The notes beneath the pieces were generated by a model. That model did no database searches and was not told where the DNA came from. It saw nothing but the letters and a program-made list of their open reading frames with translations. A stretch of 64,000 bases of DNA from JAEUKA01 sp044228505 (GTDB taxonomy: Bacteria > Myxococcota_A > Polyangia > Palsa-1104 > JAEUJZ01), in NCBI GenBank assembly GCA_044228505.1, contig JBGAUT010000002.1:186001-250000 (forward strand), read 5' to 3'. The translations under genes were made by a program, and so were the position numbers. Below, one piece after another: positions 1 to 15,105 of the stretch; the stretch's first letter is position 1, and every line of letters starts with the position of its first letter.

Positions 1-1
1 T

Positions 2-3058
<3,057 letters not shown>

Positions 3059-3091
3059 CGCGGTAGGCTCGCACTTTCAAGGAGAGGTCTC

Positions 3092-7354
<4,263 letters not shown>

Positions 7355-7366
7355 AAAGAGGGCGAT

Positions 7367-7382
7367 GGGAACTCAAGTTCCC
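7367..7382. other. Inverted repeat after rpoC
   Basis: A perfect inverted repeat, GGGAACT facing AGTTCCC, lies 12 bases after the rpoC stop. It has no downstream T-run, so it is a poor intrinsic terminator by itself. A second small hairpin follows at 7406-7419 (AGATC, loop GCAA, GATCT). That one does run into TTTT, but it overlaps the start of the rpsL promoter. Together they could attenuate read-through from rpoBC or mark an mRNA 3' end. Confidence 0.4.
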
Positions 7383-7424
7383 GTCGGAGAAGCGCATAAG
7401 TAATCAGATCGCAAGATCTTTTTG

Positions 7425-7452
7425 TTGACTAACCCAAGACCCTCCGTATACT
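7425..7452 (+). promoter_or_regulatory. Sigma-70-type promoter for rpsL-rpsG-tuf
   Basis: TTGACT at 7425-7430 and TATACT at 7447-7452 are separated by 16 bases. Each hexamer matches the housekeeping consensus at five of six positions. This is the best promoter match found in the ribosomal block. The predicted transcription start is about 7459, giving a leader of about 55 bases before rpsL. Confidence 0.75.
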
Positions 7453-7460
7453 GCGCTTCT

Positions 7461-7480
7461 CTTTGTGTTTGCACACAAAG
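7461..7480 (+). promoter_or_regulatory. 5'-terminal stem-loop of the rpsL transcript
   Basis: CTTTGTGT, loop TTGC, ACACAAAG forms a perfect 8-base-pair stem. It begins within one or two bases of the transcription start predicted from the promoter at 7425-7452. A hairpin at the extreme 5' end is known in other bacteria to protect mRNA from 5'-end-dependent decay. That role here is inferred. Confidence 0.55.
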
Positions 7481-7513
7481 ACGTAAAACACGGCGATTTA
7501 AGGAACCGATCGG

Positions 7514-7885
7514 ATGCCTACGATCAATCAGCTCGTCAAGAAGGGCCGCATCAAGCAGACGCGTAAGACGTCCGCGCCAGCCCTGAAGTCATGCCCGCAG
7601 AAGCGTGGTGTGTGCGTTCGCGTTTATACGACGACGCCGAAGAAGCCGAACTCAGCACTTCGCAAGGTTGCACGTGTCCGGCTGACCAACCAAATCGAAG
7701 TGACGACCTATATTCCCGGAGAAGGTCACAACCTGCAGGAGCACTCCGTAGTGCTGATCCGCGGTGGCCGTGTGAAGGACCTTCCCGGTGTTCGCTATCA
7801 CATTGTTCGCGGTACGCTCGATACGGCGGGCGTCGCAAATCGGCGGCAAAGCCGTTCCAAATACGGCGCCAAGCGGCCCAAGTGA
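7514..7885 (+). CDS. rpsL: 30S ribosomal protein S12 (uS12)
   Basis: S12 of the 30S decoding centre, 123 residues, normal length. The signature TPKKPNSALRKVARVRL spans residues 41-57. The two decoding and streptomycin-site lysines are K43 and K88 (in RGGRVKDLPG), both wild type, with the commonly modified Asp at 89. An AAGGAA ribosome-binding site lies just upstream of ATG 7514. First gene of the str-type operon, read from the promoter at 7425. rpsG follows after 18 bases. Confidence 0.98.
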   Translation: MPTINQLVKKGRIKQTRKTSAPALKSCPQKRGVCVRVYTTTPKKPNSALRKVARVRLTNQIEVTTYIPGEGHNLQEHSVVLIRGGRVKDLPGVRYHIVRGTLDTAGVANRRQSRSKYGAKRPK

Positions 7886-7903
7886 TAGGCACGAGGAAGA
7901 GCG

Positions 7904-8392
7904 ATGCCACGCAAAGGTGAAGTTCCCAAGCGGGAAGTACTGCCCGATCCTAAGTTTACCGAGCAGCCGGACGATGTTCGGCGTCGGATTACCAAGTTCA
8001 TCAACACCGTGATGGAGCTCGGCAAGAAAGCAGTTGCTGAGAGGATCGTTTACGGTGCCTTCGACAAGGTTGCGGAGCGTGCGAAAGAAGATCCGATCAA
8101 GGTCTTCGAGCGCGCAATGGGCAATGTCCGTCCGAAGCTGGAAGTGAAGTCGCGGCGCGTTGGTGGTTCTACCTACCAAGTGCCGATCGAGGTCCGCCCG
8201 GATCGTTCCCAGGCGCTCGGTATGCGATGGCTGGTTTCCTATGCCCGTGGACGTGGCGAAAAGACAATGGTCGAGAAGCTTGCTTCTGAGATCCTTGATG
8301 CTTCGCAGAATCGTGGCAACGCTGTTAAGAAGCGTGAGGATACCCACAAAATGGCAGAGGCTAACAAAGCCTTTGCGCATTACCGCTGGTAG
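7904..8392 (+). CDS. rpsG: 30S ribosomal protein S7 (uS7)
   Basis: S7 initiates folding of the 30S head and lines the E-site channel. 162 residues, slightly longer than the usual 156. It starts MPRKGEVPKREVLPDPKF and ends in AHYRW, both typical. Preceded by GAGGAAG. In most bacteria fusA follows immediately, but here the next gene is tuf after a 132-base gap. In E. coli, S7 represses its own operon by binding between rpsL and rpsG. Only 18 bases separate those genes here, so any such control would need a different site. Confidence 0.97.
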   Translation: MPRKGEVPKREVLPDPKFTEQPDDVRRRITKFINTVMELGKKAVAERIVYGAFDKVAERAKEDPIKVFERAMGNVRPKLEVKSRRVGGSTYQVPIEVRPDRSQALGMRWLVSYARGRGEKTMVEKLASEILDASQNRGNAVKKREDTHKMAEANKAFAHYRW

Positions 8393-8401
8393 ATCTGGCC
8401 A

Positions 8402-8433
8402 CGGCGGCTCGGGCGCAGTCAATGGAGCCGCTG
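8402..8433 (+). promoter_or_regulatory. Hairpin between rpsG and tuf
   Basis: CGGCGGCTC at 8402-8410 pairs with GAGCCGCTG at 8425-8433 (nine pairs, one G-T), with a 14-base loop. It sits where fusA would normally be. No immediate T-run follows. A weak -10-like GATAAC at 8453-8458 comes next, so the gap might hold a partial stop followed by a tuf promoter. That is inferred. Confidence 0.4.
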
Positions 8434-8524
8434 CAAGAGCTTTTAACCTTTTGATAACAACGTCTCGATAACCGGCGCCCGATTAGGGAGACAGCAGCGA
8501 AGAGCAGGGTAGAGGGATATCGCT

Positions 8525-9742
8525 ATGGCTAAAGAGAAATTTAATCGCAACAAAACCCACGTGAACATCGGAACCATTGGCCACGTCGACCATGGTAAGA
8601 CCACCCTTACGGCGGCCATTACTAAGGTTGCTTCTGCCAAGTACGGTGGCGCGAAGGAGATTTCCTACGATCAGGTTGCCAAGGCATCCGAGTCGCAGGG
8701 GCGTCGCGATGAAACCAAGATCATGACGATCGCTGTCTCTCACGTCGAGTACGAAAGCGCCAATCGGCACTACGCACACGTCGACTGCCCGGGACACGCT
8801 GACTACGTCAAGAATATGATCACGGGTGCCGCTCAGATGGACGGGGCGATTCTCGTGGTCTCTGCGGTTGACGGTCCGATGCCGCAGACCCGTGAGCACG
8901 TTCTGCTTGCGCGCCAGGTTAACGTTCCGCAGTTGGTCGTCTTCCTGAACAAGGTCGATGTCAACGGCGATCCGGAACTGCTTGAACTGATCGAGATGGA
9001 AATTCGCGATCTGCTCAACAAATACAAGTTCCCTGGTGATGATGTTCCGATCATTCGTGGCTCTGCGCTGCAGGCTCTCACGGGTGTCCACAGCGAAATC
9101 GCCGATGGGGCAATTGAGAAACTGCTTCAGGCCTGCGATACCTTTATCCCGACCCCGGTTCGTGAGACGGATAAGCCGTTCCTGATGCCGATCGAGGACG
9201 TGTTCACGATCTCTGGCCGTGGCACGGTGGTTACTGGTCGTATCGAGCGTGGCGTTGTCAAAGTTCAAGAAGAAGTCGAGATCATCGGCTTCGGTGACAC
9301 TCGGAAGACCACCGTCACCGGTGTTGAGATGTTTCGTAAGCTGCTCGATCAGGGCCAAGCGGGTGACAATGTTGGCTGTCTGCTTCGTGGTGTGAAGCGT
9401 GAGGAAATCGAGCGTGGACAGGTTCTGGCCAAGCCCGGTTCGATCCTCCCTCATAACAAGTTCATGGCAGAGGTGTACGTTCTGAAGAAAGAAGAGGGTG
9501 GTCGCCACACTCCATTCTTCACGAACTACCGCCCGCAGTTCTACTTCCGCACCACCGACGTTACCGGAACCGTCAAGCTGCCCGAGGGTGTGGAAATGGT
9601 AATGCCTGGTGACAACATCCAGATGGAAATCGAGTTGATTACCAAGGTCGCCGTTGAGGAGCAGCTACGTTTCGCCATCCGTGAGGGTGGTCGTACGGTT
9701 GGTGCCGGCGTTGTTACCAAGATTCTGGACGACAAGAAGTAA
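8525..9742 (+). CDS. tuf: Elongation factor Tu with atypical switch I
   Basis: GTPase that delivers aminoacyl-tRNA to the ribosome. 405 residues, about ten longer than most EF-Tu. G1 is GHVDHGKT at residues 19-26. DCPGH, NKVD and GSAL are intact, and domains II and III look ordinary (GRGTVVTGRIERG, EEGGRHTPFF, REGGRTVGAGVV). The striking feature is switch I. The near-universal RGITI motif is replaced by KIMTI at residues 65-69. It is preceded by a polar segment (ESQGRRDET) about five residues longer than usual. The effector threonine survives as T68. An AGAGGG ribosome-binding site precedes ATG 8525. From memory, planctomycete EF-Tu proteins show a comparable variant, so this may be an ancient variant or a transferred gene. 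The identity is certain; the consequence is not. Confidence 0.96.
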   Translation: MAKEKFNRNKTHVNIGTIGHVDHGKTTLTAAITKVASAKYGGAKEISYDQVAKASESQGRRDETKIMTIAVSHVEYESANRHYAHVDCPGHADYVKNMITGAAQMDGAILVVSAVDGPMPQTREHVLLARQVNVPQLVVFLNKVDVNGDPELLELIEMEIRDLLNKYKFPGDDVPIIRGSALQALTGVHSEIADGAIEKLLQACDTFIPTPVRETDKPFLMPIEDVFTISGRGTVVTGRIERGVVKVQEEVEIIGFGDTRKTTVTGVEMFRKLLDQGQAGDNVGCLLRGVKREEIERGQVLAKPGSILPHNKFMAEVYVLKKEEGGRHTPFFTNYRPQFYFRTTDVTGTVKLPEGVEMVMPGDNIQMEIELITKVAVEEQLRFAIREGGRTVGAGVVTKILDDKK

Positions 9743-9766
9743 GCCTGCGGGCAAGGTAGCAAGCTA

Positions 9767-10075
9767 ATGACAACGCCCAAGATACGCATCAGGCTCAAGG
9801 CCTATGACCACAAACTGCTCGATCAGTCGGCGGGCGAGATTGTGGACACAGCCAAGCGAACTGGGGCCAAGGTTGCGGGTCCGATCCCGCTTCCGACCCA
9901 GATCAATAAGTACTGTGTGCTGCGGTCCGTTCACATCGATAAGAAGTCGCGTGAGCAGTTCGAGATTCGGACACATAAGCGGCTGCTCGATATCCTGGAG
10001 CCGACCCAGCAGACCCTTGACGCGCTGATGAAGTTAGACTTGTCGGCGGGCGTTGATGTCGAGATCAAGACCTGA
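9767..10075 (+). CDS. rpsJ: 30S ribosomal protein S10 (uS10)
   Basis: S10 of the 30S head, also the NusE antitermination factor in other bacteria. 102 residues, normal. RIRLKAYDHKLLDQS and the central PIPLPTQINKYCVLRS are family signatures. It lies 24 bases after tuf, so the str and S10 clusters are probably one transcript. rplC, which normally follows, is absent: the next coding sequence, only 24 bases on, is rplD. Confidence 0.97.
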   Translation: MTTPKIRIRLKAYDHKLLDQSAGEIVDTAKRTGAKVAGPIPLPTQINKYCVLRSVHIDKKSREQFEIRTHKRLLDILEPTQQTLDALMKLDLSAGVDVEIKT

Positions 10076-10099
10076 TCCCAGCCTGCGTGGAAAACAAAC

Positions 10100-10747
10100 A
10101 TGGCGAAGTTCGACGTACTAAACCTACAAGGCAAGAAAGTCAGCGAGATTGAACTCGCTGATGATGTGTTCGCCGCTGAGGTTAAAGAACACGTGCTGTG
10201 GGAAGTGGTCAAGCAACAGCTTGCTTCCCGCCGCGCAGGCACTCATTGCACGCTCCGCCGTGGCGAAGTGCGTGGTGGTGGAAAGAAGCCGTACCGACAA
10301 AAGGGAACCGGCAATGCCCGTCAGGGTTCGACCCGTTCTCCCAACTATGTCGGTGGTGCGAAGGTATTTGCGCCTAAACCGCGCGATTATTCGTATTCGG
10401 TTCCCAAGAAGGTCCGAGAGACTGCTCTCCGCTCCGCACTTACGGTGCGGGCCAATGAGCACAAACTTGTGATTCTTGAGGACTTCGCGCTTCAGGATGC
10501 CAAGACGAAGCTAGCGGTGAGTGTGCTCACCGGTCTGGGTGCTCCGTCGGCGCTCGTGGTTGGTTCGGCTGACTCTGCAAATGCCAGCAAGGCGATGCGA
10601 AATCTAGAGTCTGCCAAGTTCCTTCCGATTGAGGGCCTGAACACCTACGATATTCTTAACTATCCCTCGTTGGTTCTGACGGTGAAAACCGCCAAGACGA
10701 TTGAGGCTCGACTGTCTGCCACTGCGCAGGCTGCTGAGGGGGCGTAA
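10100..10747 (+). CDS. rplD: 50S ribosomal protein L4 (uL4)
   Basis: L4 lines the exit-tunnel constriction. 215 residues. The tunnel-loop motif GGGKKPYRQKGTGNARQG is clear near residues 59-76. The C-terminal half has the usual Rossmann-like NTYDILNYPSLVLT segment. In E. coli L4 also represses the S10 operon. Its stop overlaps the rplW start (TAATG), implying translational coupling. It follows rpsJ directly, without the usual intervening rplC. Confidence 0.96.
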   Translation: MAKFDVLNLQGKKVSEIELADDVFAAEVKEHVLWEVVKQQLASRRAGTHCTLRRGEVRGGGKKPYRQKGTGNARQGSTRSPNYVGGAKVFAPKPRDYSYSVPKKVRETALRSALTVRANEHKLVILEDFALQDAKTKLAVSVLTGLGAPSALVVGSADSANASKAMRNLESAKFLPIEGLNTYDILNYPSLVLTVKTAKTIEARLSATAQAAEGA

Positions 10748-11052
10748 TGAAGCCGCACCAGATCGTTAAGCGACCCCTTCTCACCGAGAAGGGGAGCAGG
10801 CAGAAGCAGATTGGTGAGGGCGAGGATGCTCGCTCGACGGTTTTCTTCGAGGTCCACAGTGATGCGAACAAAGTAGAGGTTCGCAAGGCCGTGGAGGTTC
10901 TGTTCTCCGTTAAGGTTGCTGATGTACGGACCATCAACGTGCGCGGCAAGGTCAAGCGAATGGGTCGTTTCGTTGGTCAGAGAGCTGACTGGAAGAAGGC
11001 CATCGTGACCCTTGAGCCTGGTAACAAGATCGAGTTCTTCGAGGGCGTCTGA
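10747..11052 (+). CDS. rplW: 50S ribosomal protein L23 (uL23)
   Basis: L23 sits at the tunnel exit and docks trigger factor and SRP. 101 residues. The opening IVKRPLLTEKG and the central KVEVRKAVEVLFSVKV, followed by VRTINVRGKVKRMGR, are typical. Start and stop overlap its neighbours by one base (TAATG with rplD, TGATG with rplB), indicating coupled translation. Confidence 0.96.
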   Translation: MKPHQIVKRPLLTEKGSRQKQIGEGEDARSTVFFEVHSDANKVEVRKAVEVLFSVKVADVRTINVRGKVKRMGRFVGQRADWKKAIVTLEPGNKIEFFEGV

Positions 11053-11882
11053 TGGGAATCAAGATTTACAAGCCGACCTCTCCTGGTCGACGCGGAATGA
11101 CTGGGTTTGATTTCTCTGAGATCACCAAGTCGACTCCTGAAAAGAAGCTCACCAGCGGCAAGCTCCAGCGCGCCGGTCGTAACAACTTCGGTCGCATCAC
11201 CACTCGGTTTCACGGTGGTGGTCACAAGCGGCGTTATCGCCAGATCGATTTCCGTCGGGAAAAGACTGGTGTGCCGGCTCAGGTCGCCGCTGTTGAGTAC
11301 GATCCTAACCGTAGCTGTCGCATTGCACTTCTGCATTACGCAGATGGTGATAAGCGCTACATCCTTTGTCCGGACAAACTGGGCGTTGGTGATACGGTGA
11401 TCTCTGCGAACAGCGCAGACATCAAGCCTGGTAACTCGCTGCCTCTTCGCTACATTCCTCTTGGAACGGCGATTCATAACGTCGAGCTGAAGATTGGGGC
11501 AGGTGGTCAGCTGGTTCGGTCGGCGGGTGGTTCTGCCCAACTCATGGCTAAAGAGGGAGACTGGGCGCAGGTCCGTCTTCCCTCCGGTGAAGTGCGGCGA
11601 GTTCACATGAGCTGCCGCGCCACCGTAGGCCAAGTTGGCAACCTTGATCACGGCAACATTCAATGGGGCAAGGCCGGTCGCCTGCGTTGGAAGGGACAGC
11701 GTCCTCACAACCGTGGCGTTGGTATGAACCCAGTGGATCATCCGATGGGCGGTGGTGAGGGTCGTTCCTCAGGTGGCCGTCACCCTTGTTCGCCCTGGGG
11801 CATGCCGAGCAAGGGCTACAAGACCAGAAAGAACAAGGCGACCGACAAGTTCATCGTCCGTCGCCGTGGCACAAAGGGTTAG
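11052..11882 (+). CDS. rplB: 50S ribosomal protein L2 (uL2)
   Basis: L2 supports the peptidyl-transferase centre and subunit joining. 276 residues, normal. The C-terminal signature RGVGMNPVDHPMGGGEG carries the conserved histidine near residue 229. The N-terminal FHGGGHKRRYRQIDFRR is also diagnostic. The start overlaps rplW by one base; rpsS begins six bases after the stop. Confidence 0.98.
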   Translation: MGIKIYKPTSPGRRGMTGFDFSEITKSTPEKKLTSGKLQRAGRNNFGRITTRFHGGGHKRRYRQIDFRREKTGVPAQVAAVEYDPNRSCRIALLHYADGDKRYILCPDKLGVGDTVISANSADIKPGNSLPLRYIPLGTAIHNVELKIGAGGQLVRSAGGSAQLMAKEGDWAQVRLPSGEVRRVHMSCRATVGQVGNLDHGNIQWGKAGRLRWKGQRPHNRGVGMNPVDHPMGGGEGRSSGGRHPCSPWGMPSKGYKTRKNKATDKFIVRRRGTKG

Positions 11883-11888
11883 TAGACG

Positions 11889-12200
<312 letters not shown>

Positions 12201-12331
12201 GGTCGGGTCGATCGCGAAAGGTCAGTGAGGACTTTTCGTGATTCCCCTAAAAAATCGGGTTGAATTTGGACGAGCATGCGTGGTAAGTCCACGTCCGTAC
12301 TCGTTATTGCTCGGTGCCGGGAACTTTAGAC
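12201..12331 (+). promoter_or_regulatory. Structured leader between rpsS and rplV
   Basis: This non-coding stretch interrupts an otherwise tightly packed operon. It contains a nine-pair hairpin: CGAAAGGTC at 12215-12223 pairs with GACTTTTCG at 12230-12238, including one G-T pair. A second hairpin follows, CGTGG, loop TAAGT, CCACG at 12279-12293. No convincing -35/-10 pair was found. An autoregulatory ribosomal-protein binding site or an mRNA processing site are reasonable guesses. Confidence 0.4.
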
Positions 12332-12661
12332 ATGGAAGCCAAAGCCGTTTGCAGGCATGTGCGAATTTCGCCCCGTAAGATGCGCGTGGTTGCCAACCTC
12401 GTGCGGGGTAAGCGAGTCGATGAAGCGATGGCGATGCTTAAGCATACGCCCAAGCGCTCGGCGCGTGTCATTCGGAAACTTCTGCTGTCCGCTGTGGCCA
12501 ACGCAGAGAACAGGGGCACTTCCGATGTGGATTCTCTCGTTGTGAGAGGGTGCTCCATCGACAACGGGCCCATACTTAAACGCTGGATGGCGCGTGCTAT
12601 GGGTCGTGCCAACCGTATCCAGCACCGGACAAGCCACGTAACCATCGTTGTCGCAGAGTAA
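12332..12661 (+). CDS. rplV: 50S ribosomal protein L22 (uL22)
   Basis: L22 whose hairpin reaches the exit tunnel. I place the start at ATG 12332 (MEAKAVCRHVRISPRKMR, 109 residues), which matches the family N-terminus. An in-frame GTG at 12314 would add six residues but fits less well. The tunnel hairpin and C-terminal RAMGRANRIQHRTSHVTIVV are present. No strong ribosome-binding site precedes either start; the upstream gap carries hairpins that may govern access. Confidence 0.95.
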   Translation: MEAKAVCRHVRISPRKMRVVANLVRGKRVDEAMAMLKHTPKRSARVIRKLLLSAVANAENRGTSDVDSLVVRGCSIDNGPILKRWMARAMGRANRIQHRTSHVTIVVAE

Positions 12662-12673
12662 AAGGCAAGGGCA

Positions 12674-13333
12674 ATGGGCCAGAAAACTCATCCGATAGGA
12701 TTCCGCCTCGGAGTCATTAAGAGCTGGAGCTCTAAATGGTACGAGGAGAAGAACTACGCAAAGTGGCTCCACGAGGACGTCAAGCTCAAGAATGAGATCA
12801 AGAAGAAGTTGAGCCATGCCGGAATCGCAGGAGTAGAGATTGAGCGCGCCGCAAACAAGGCGAAGATCAATATCTATACTGCTCGTCCTGGTATCGTCAT
12901 CGGTAAGCGTGGGGCGGGCGTTGAGCAACTGAAGAAAGAAATTCAGGCTCTCACCGACAATGAGGTCTTCCTGAATATTCAGGAAGTCCGAAAGGCCGAG
13001 ATCAACGCGCAGCTAGTCGCCGAAAACATTGCTACCCAGCTTGAGCGTCGCGTGGCGTTCCGGCGAGCGATGAAGAAGGCGATTCAGACAGCGATGAAGT
13101 TCGGAGCCAAGGGAATCCGAGTTGCCTCGTCTGGTCGTCTTGGCGGTGCTGAGATGGCTCGTTACGAGTGGTATCGCGAAGGACGGGTGCCTCTGCATAC
13201 GCTTCGCGCAGATATTGACTTTGGCTTTGCCCAAGCCTACACCACGTACGGCGTCATCGGCGTCAAGTGCTGGATTTTCAAGGGCGAAGTGCTGCCAGTT
13301 CGCGCTGGGGCAGCAGCGACGCGCGCCTCGTGA
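12674..13333 (+). CDS. rpsC: 30S ribosomal protein S3 (uS3)
   Basis: S3 of the mRNA entry channel. 219 residues. N-terminal MGQKTHPIGFRLGVIKSWSS, then the KH domain GXXG loop in RPGIVIGKRGAGVEQL near residues 75-90, and the C-terminal domain with GAKGIRVASSGRLGGAEMAR. AAGGCAAGGGCA precedes the start. rplP follows after a 56-base gap. Confidence 0.97.
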   Translation: MGQKTHPIGFRLGVIKSWSSKWYEEKNYAKWLHEDVKLKNEIKKKLSHAGIAGVEIERAANKAKINIYTARPGIVIGKRGAGVEQLKKEIQALTDNEVFLNIQEVRKAEINAQLVAENIATQLERRVAFRRAMKKAIQTAMKFGAKGIRVASSGRLGGAEMARYEWYREGRVPLHTLRADIDFGFAQAYTTYGVIGVKCWIFKGEVLPVRAGAAATRAS

Positions 13334-13389
13334 GCCGGGCGCTAGTTCGCATCATAGAGGCTGTTACTTAGGAATCTTGGAGCCCGTTC

Positions 13390-13809
13390 ATGCTATCGCC
13401 CAAGAGAACGAAATTCCGCAAAGCCATGAAAGGCAGGACCTGTGGTCTTGCCAAAGGTGGCAACACGGTGTCTTTCGGTGACTTTGGACTTCAGGCTGCC
13501 GAGCCAGGTTGGATTACCTCTCGGCAAATCGAAGCCGCACGTATTGCGATCTCTCGCCACATCAAGCGCGGTGGGAAGGTGTATATCCGTATTTTTCCGG
13601 ATAAGCCGACCACGAAGAAGCCTGCCGAAACTCGAATGGGTAAGGGCAAAGGCAACAATGAAGACTGGGTCGCCGTCGTGCGCCCTGGCCGCGTAATGTA
13701 CGAGCTAGAGGGTGTTAGCGAGGAGTTGGCTCGAGAGGCGTTCCGACTCGCTCACCACAAGCTCCCGATCGGCACTCGCTTTGTTGCGCGTGACCAAGGA
13801 GGCGTGTGA
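13390..13809 (+). CDS. rplP: 50S ribosomal protein L16 (uL16)
   Basis: L16 at the A-site side of the 50S subunit. 139 residues, normal. MLSPKRTKFRKAMKGR, PGWITSRQIEAARIA and VRIFPDKP-like VYIRIFPDKPTTKKPAETRMG are diagnostic. The TGA stop overlaps the ATG of rpmC (TGATG). A TTGGAG ribosome-binding site is visible about ten bases upstream. Confidence 0.97.
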   Translation: MLSPKRTKFRKAMKGRTCGLAKGGNTVSFGDFGLQAAEPGWITSRQIEAARIAISRHIKRGGKVYIRIFPDKPTTKKPAETRMGKGKGNNEDWVAVVRPGRVMYELEGVSEELAREAFRLAHHKLPIGTRFVARDQGGV

Positions 13810-14018
13810 TGAAGATCGCTGCTTCACTTCGTGAAATGCGTGAGTCCGCGCCGGCGGAGCTCGATGGTCGGTTGAGCCGACTTGAGGACCAGCTTTTTAA
13901 GCTGCGTGTCAAGCACGCTACCAATCAACTCGAGAACCTGAGTCAAATTCGTGCGACTCGCCGTGAGATTGCTCGAGTCATGACGGTCATTGCGGAACGT
14001 CGCAAGGGGACCAAGTAA
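13809..14018 (+). CDS. rpmC: 50S ribosomal protein L29 (uL29)
   Basis: L29, a small two-helix protein next to the tunnel exit. 69 residues from ATG 13809, which overlaps the rplP stop by one base. An in-frame GTG one codon earlier is less likely. The core LEDQLFKLRVKHATNQLEN and the RATRREIARVMTVIAERR tail are typical. Confidence 0.94.
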   Translation: MKIAASLREMRESAPAELDGRLSRLEDQLFKLRVKHATNQLENLSQIRATRREIARVMTVIAERRKGTK

Positions 14019-14021
14019 GCC

Positions 14022-14315
14022 ATGGATAGCAAGAACCTGAATCCTGCCGCCGAGCAGGAGCGTGGCAGCCGTCGGAAGATGGTGGGTGTCGTCACCTCGG
14101 ACAAGATGGATAAGACCGTGGTGGTGGTGGTGACACGCCGTGTTCGGGATGCCAAGTTTGGTAAGTTTGTGACCAAGCGCTCCAAGTACAAGGCGCACTC
14201 TTCGGATAACGGCGCTCACATCGGTGATAAGGTGCTCATCATTGAGTCCCGCCCTCTCTCTAAAGAGAAGCGCTGGCGAGTGATCGAGCTGATTGAAAAG
14301 GCTCGGCGCGTCTAA
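14022..14315 (+). CDS. rpsQ: 30S ribosomal protein S17 (uS17)
   Basis: S17, an early 16S rRNA binder with an OB fold. 97 residues, slightly longer than usual because of a polar N-terminal arm of about 15 residues. The core runs from RKMVGVVTSDKMDKTVVV to the characteristic SKYKAHSSDN and DKVLIIESRPLSKEKRW. It starts three bases after rpmC. Confidence 0.95.
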   Translation: MDSKNLNPAAEQERGSRRKMVGVVTSDKMDKTVVVVVTRRVRDAKFGKFVTKRSKYKAHSSDNGAHIGDKVLIIESRPLSKEKRWRVIELIEKARRV

Positions 14316-14341
14316 ACAGCACCAAGGTTGGGTGATTAGCC

Positions 14342-14710
14342 ATGATCCAAATGACAACCGTCCTCGACGTTGCCGACAATTCTGGTGCAAAGAAGGTATT
14401 TTGCATCAAGGTTCTCGGTGGCTCGCGGCGAAAGTATGCTTCGGTTGGAGACGTGATAGTCGTCTCTATCAAAGAAGCCCTTCCTAACTCGAAGGTCAAG
14501 AAGGGCGATGTAGCCCGCGCAGTAATCGTGCGAACTGCCAAAGAGGTGGCTCGTCCCGATGGTAGTTACATCCGTTTTGACACCAACTCGGCGGTGCTGG
14601 TCAACAAAGAGAACGAGCCGATTGGTACCCGTATTTTCGGGCCAGTGGCTCGTGAGCTCCGCGCCAAGAAGTTCATGAAGATTATCTCGCTTGCGCCGGA
14701 GGTTCTGTAA
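14342..14710 (+). CDS. rplN: 50S ribosomal protein L14 (uL14)
   Basis: L14 at the subunit interface. 122 residues, the family norm. MIQMTTVLDVADNSGAKK and the C-terminal GTRIFGPVARELR are signatures. The stop overlaps the rplX start (TAATG), so the two are translationally coupled. Confidence 0.98.
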   Translation: MIQMTTVLDVADNSGAKKVFCIKVLGGSRRKYASVGDVIVVSIKEALPNSKVKKGDVARAVIVRTAKEVARPDGSYIRFDTNSAVLVNKENEPIGTRIFGPVARELRAKKFMKIISLAPEVL

Positions 14711-15039
14711 TGGAGCGCATTCGCAAGGGCGATCTCGTTCAAGTGATCGCTGGTAAAGAGAAGGGCAAGCGCGGTCGAGTGGTGAAAATCATCCATAAGA
14801 CTGACTCAAATGACAACCGTGTTGTCATTGAGCGTCTTCAGATGGTAAAGCGTCACACCAAGCCGTCCCAAAAGAACCAGCAAGGCGGAATCGTCGAGAA
14901 GGAAGGTTCTGTTCACATCTCGAATGTGATGCCAATCGACCCTCAAACCGATAAGCCAACGCGGGTTCGCGTTGTGACGAAAGAAGGAGCTAAGCAGCGC
15001 GTCGCCAAAAGTGGCGCGGTGATTGAGGCTCAGAGCTAG
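14710..15039 (+). CDS. rplX: 50S ribosomal protein L24 (uL24)
   Basis: L24, an assembly initiator of the 50S subunit. 109 residues. It contains a KOW motif near the N-terminus (KGDLVQVIAGKEKGKRGRVV) and the loop KPSQKNQQGGIVEKEGSVH. It overlaps rplN by one base, and rplE follows after 66 bases. Confidence 0.97.
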   Translation: MERIRKGDLVQVIAGKEKGKRGRVVKIIHKTDSNDNRVVIERLQMVKRHTKPSQKNQQGGIVEKEGSVHISNVMPIDPQTDKPTRVRVVTKEGAKQRVAKSGAVIEAQS

Positions 15040-15105
15040 AACCACTGACAGTTCGGGTCCTGCCGAGTTCTTGGGATTCGCAGAAGCGAACGGAGTCGCA
15101 GACAG

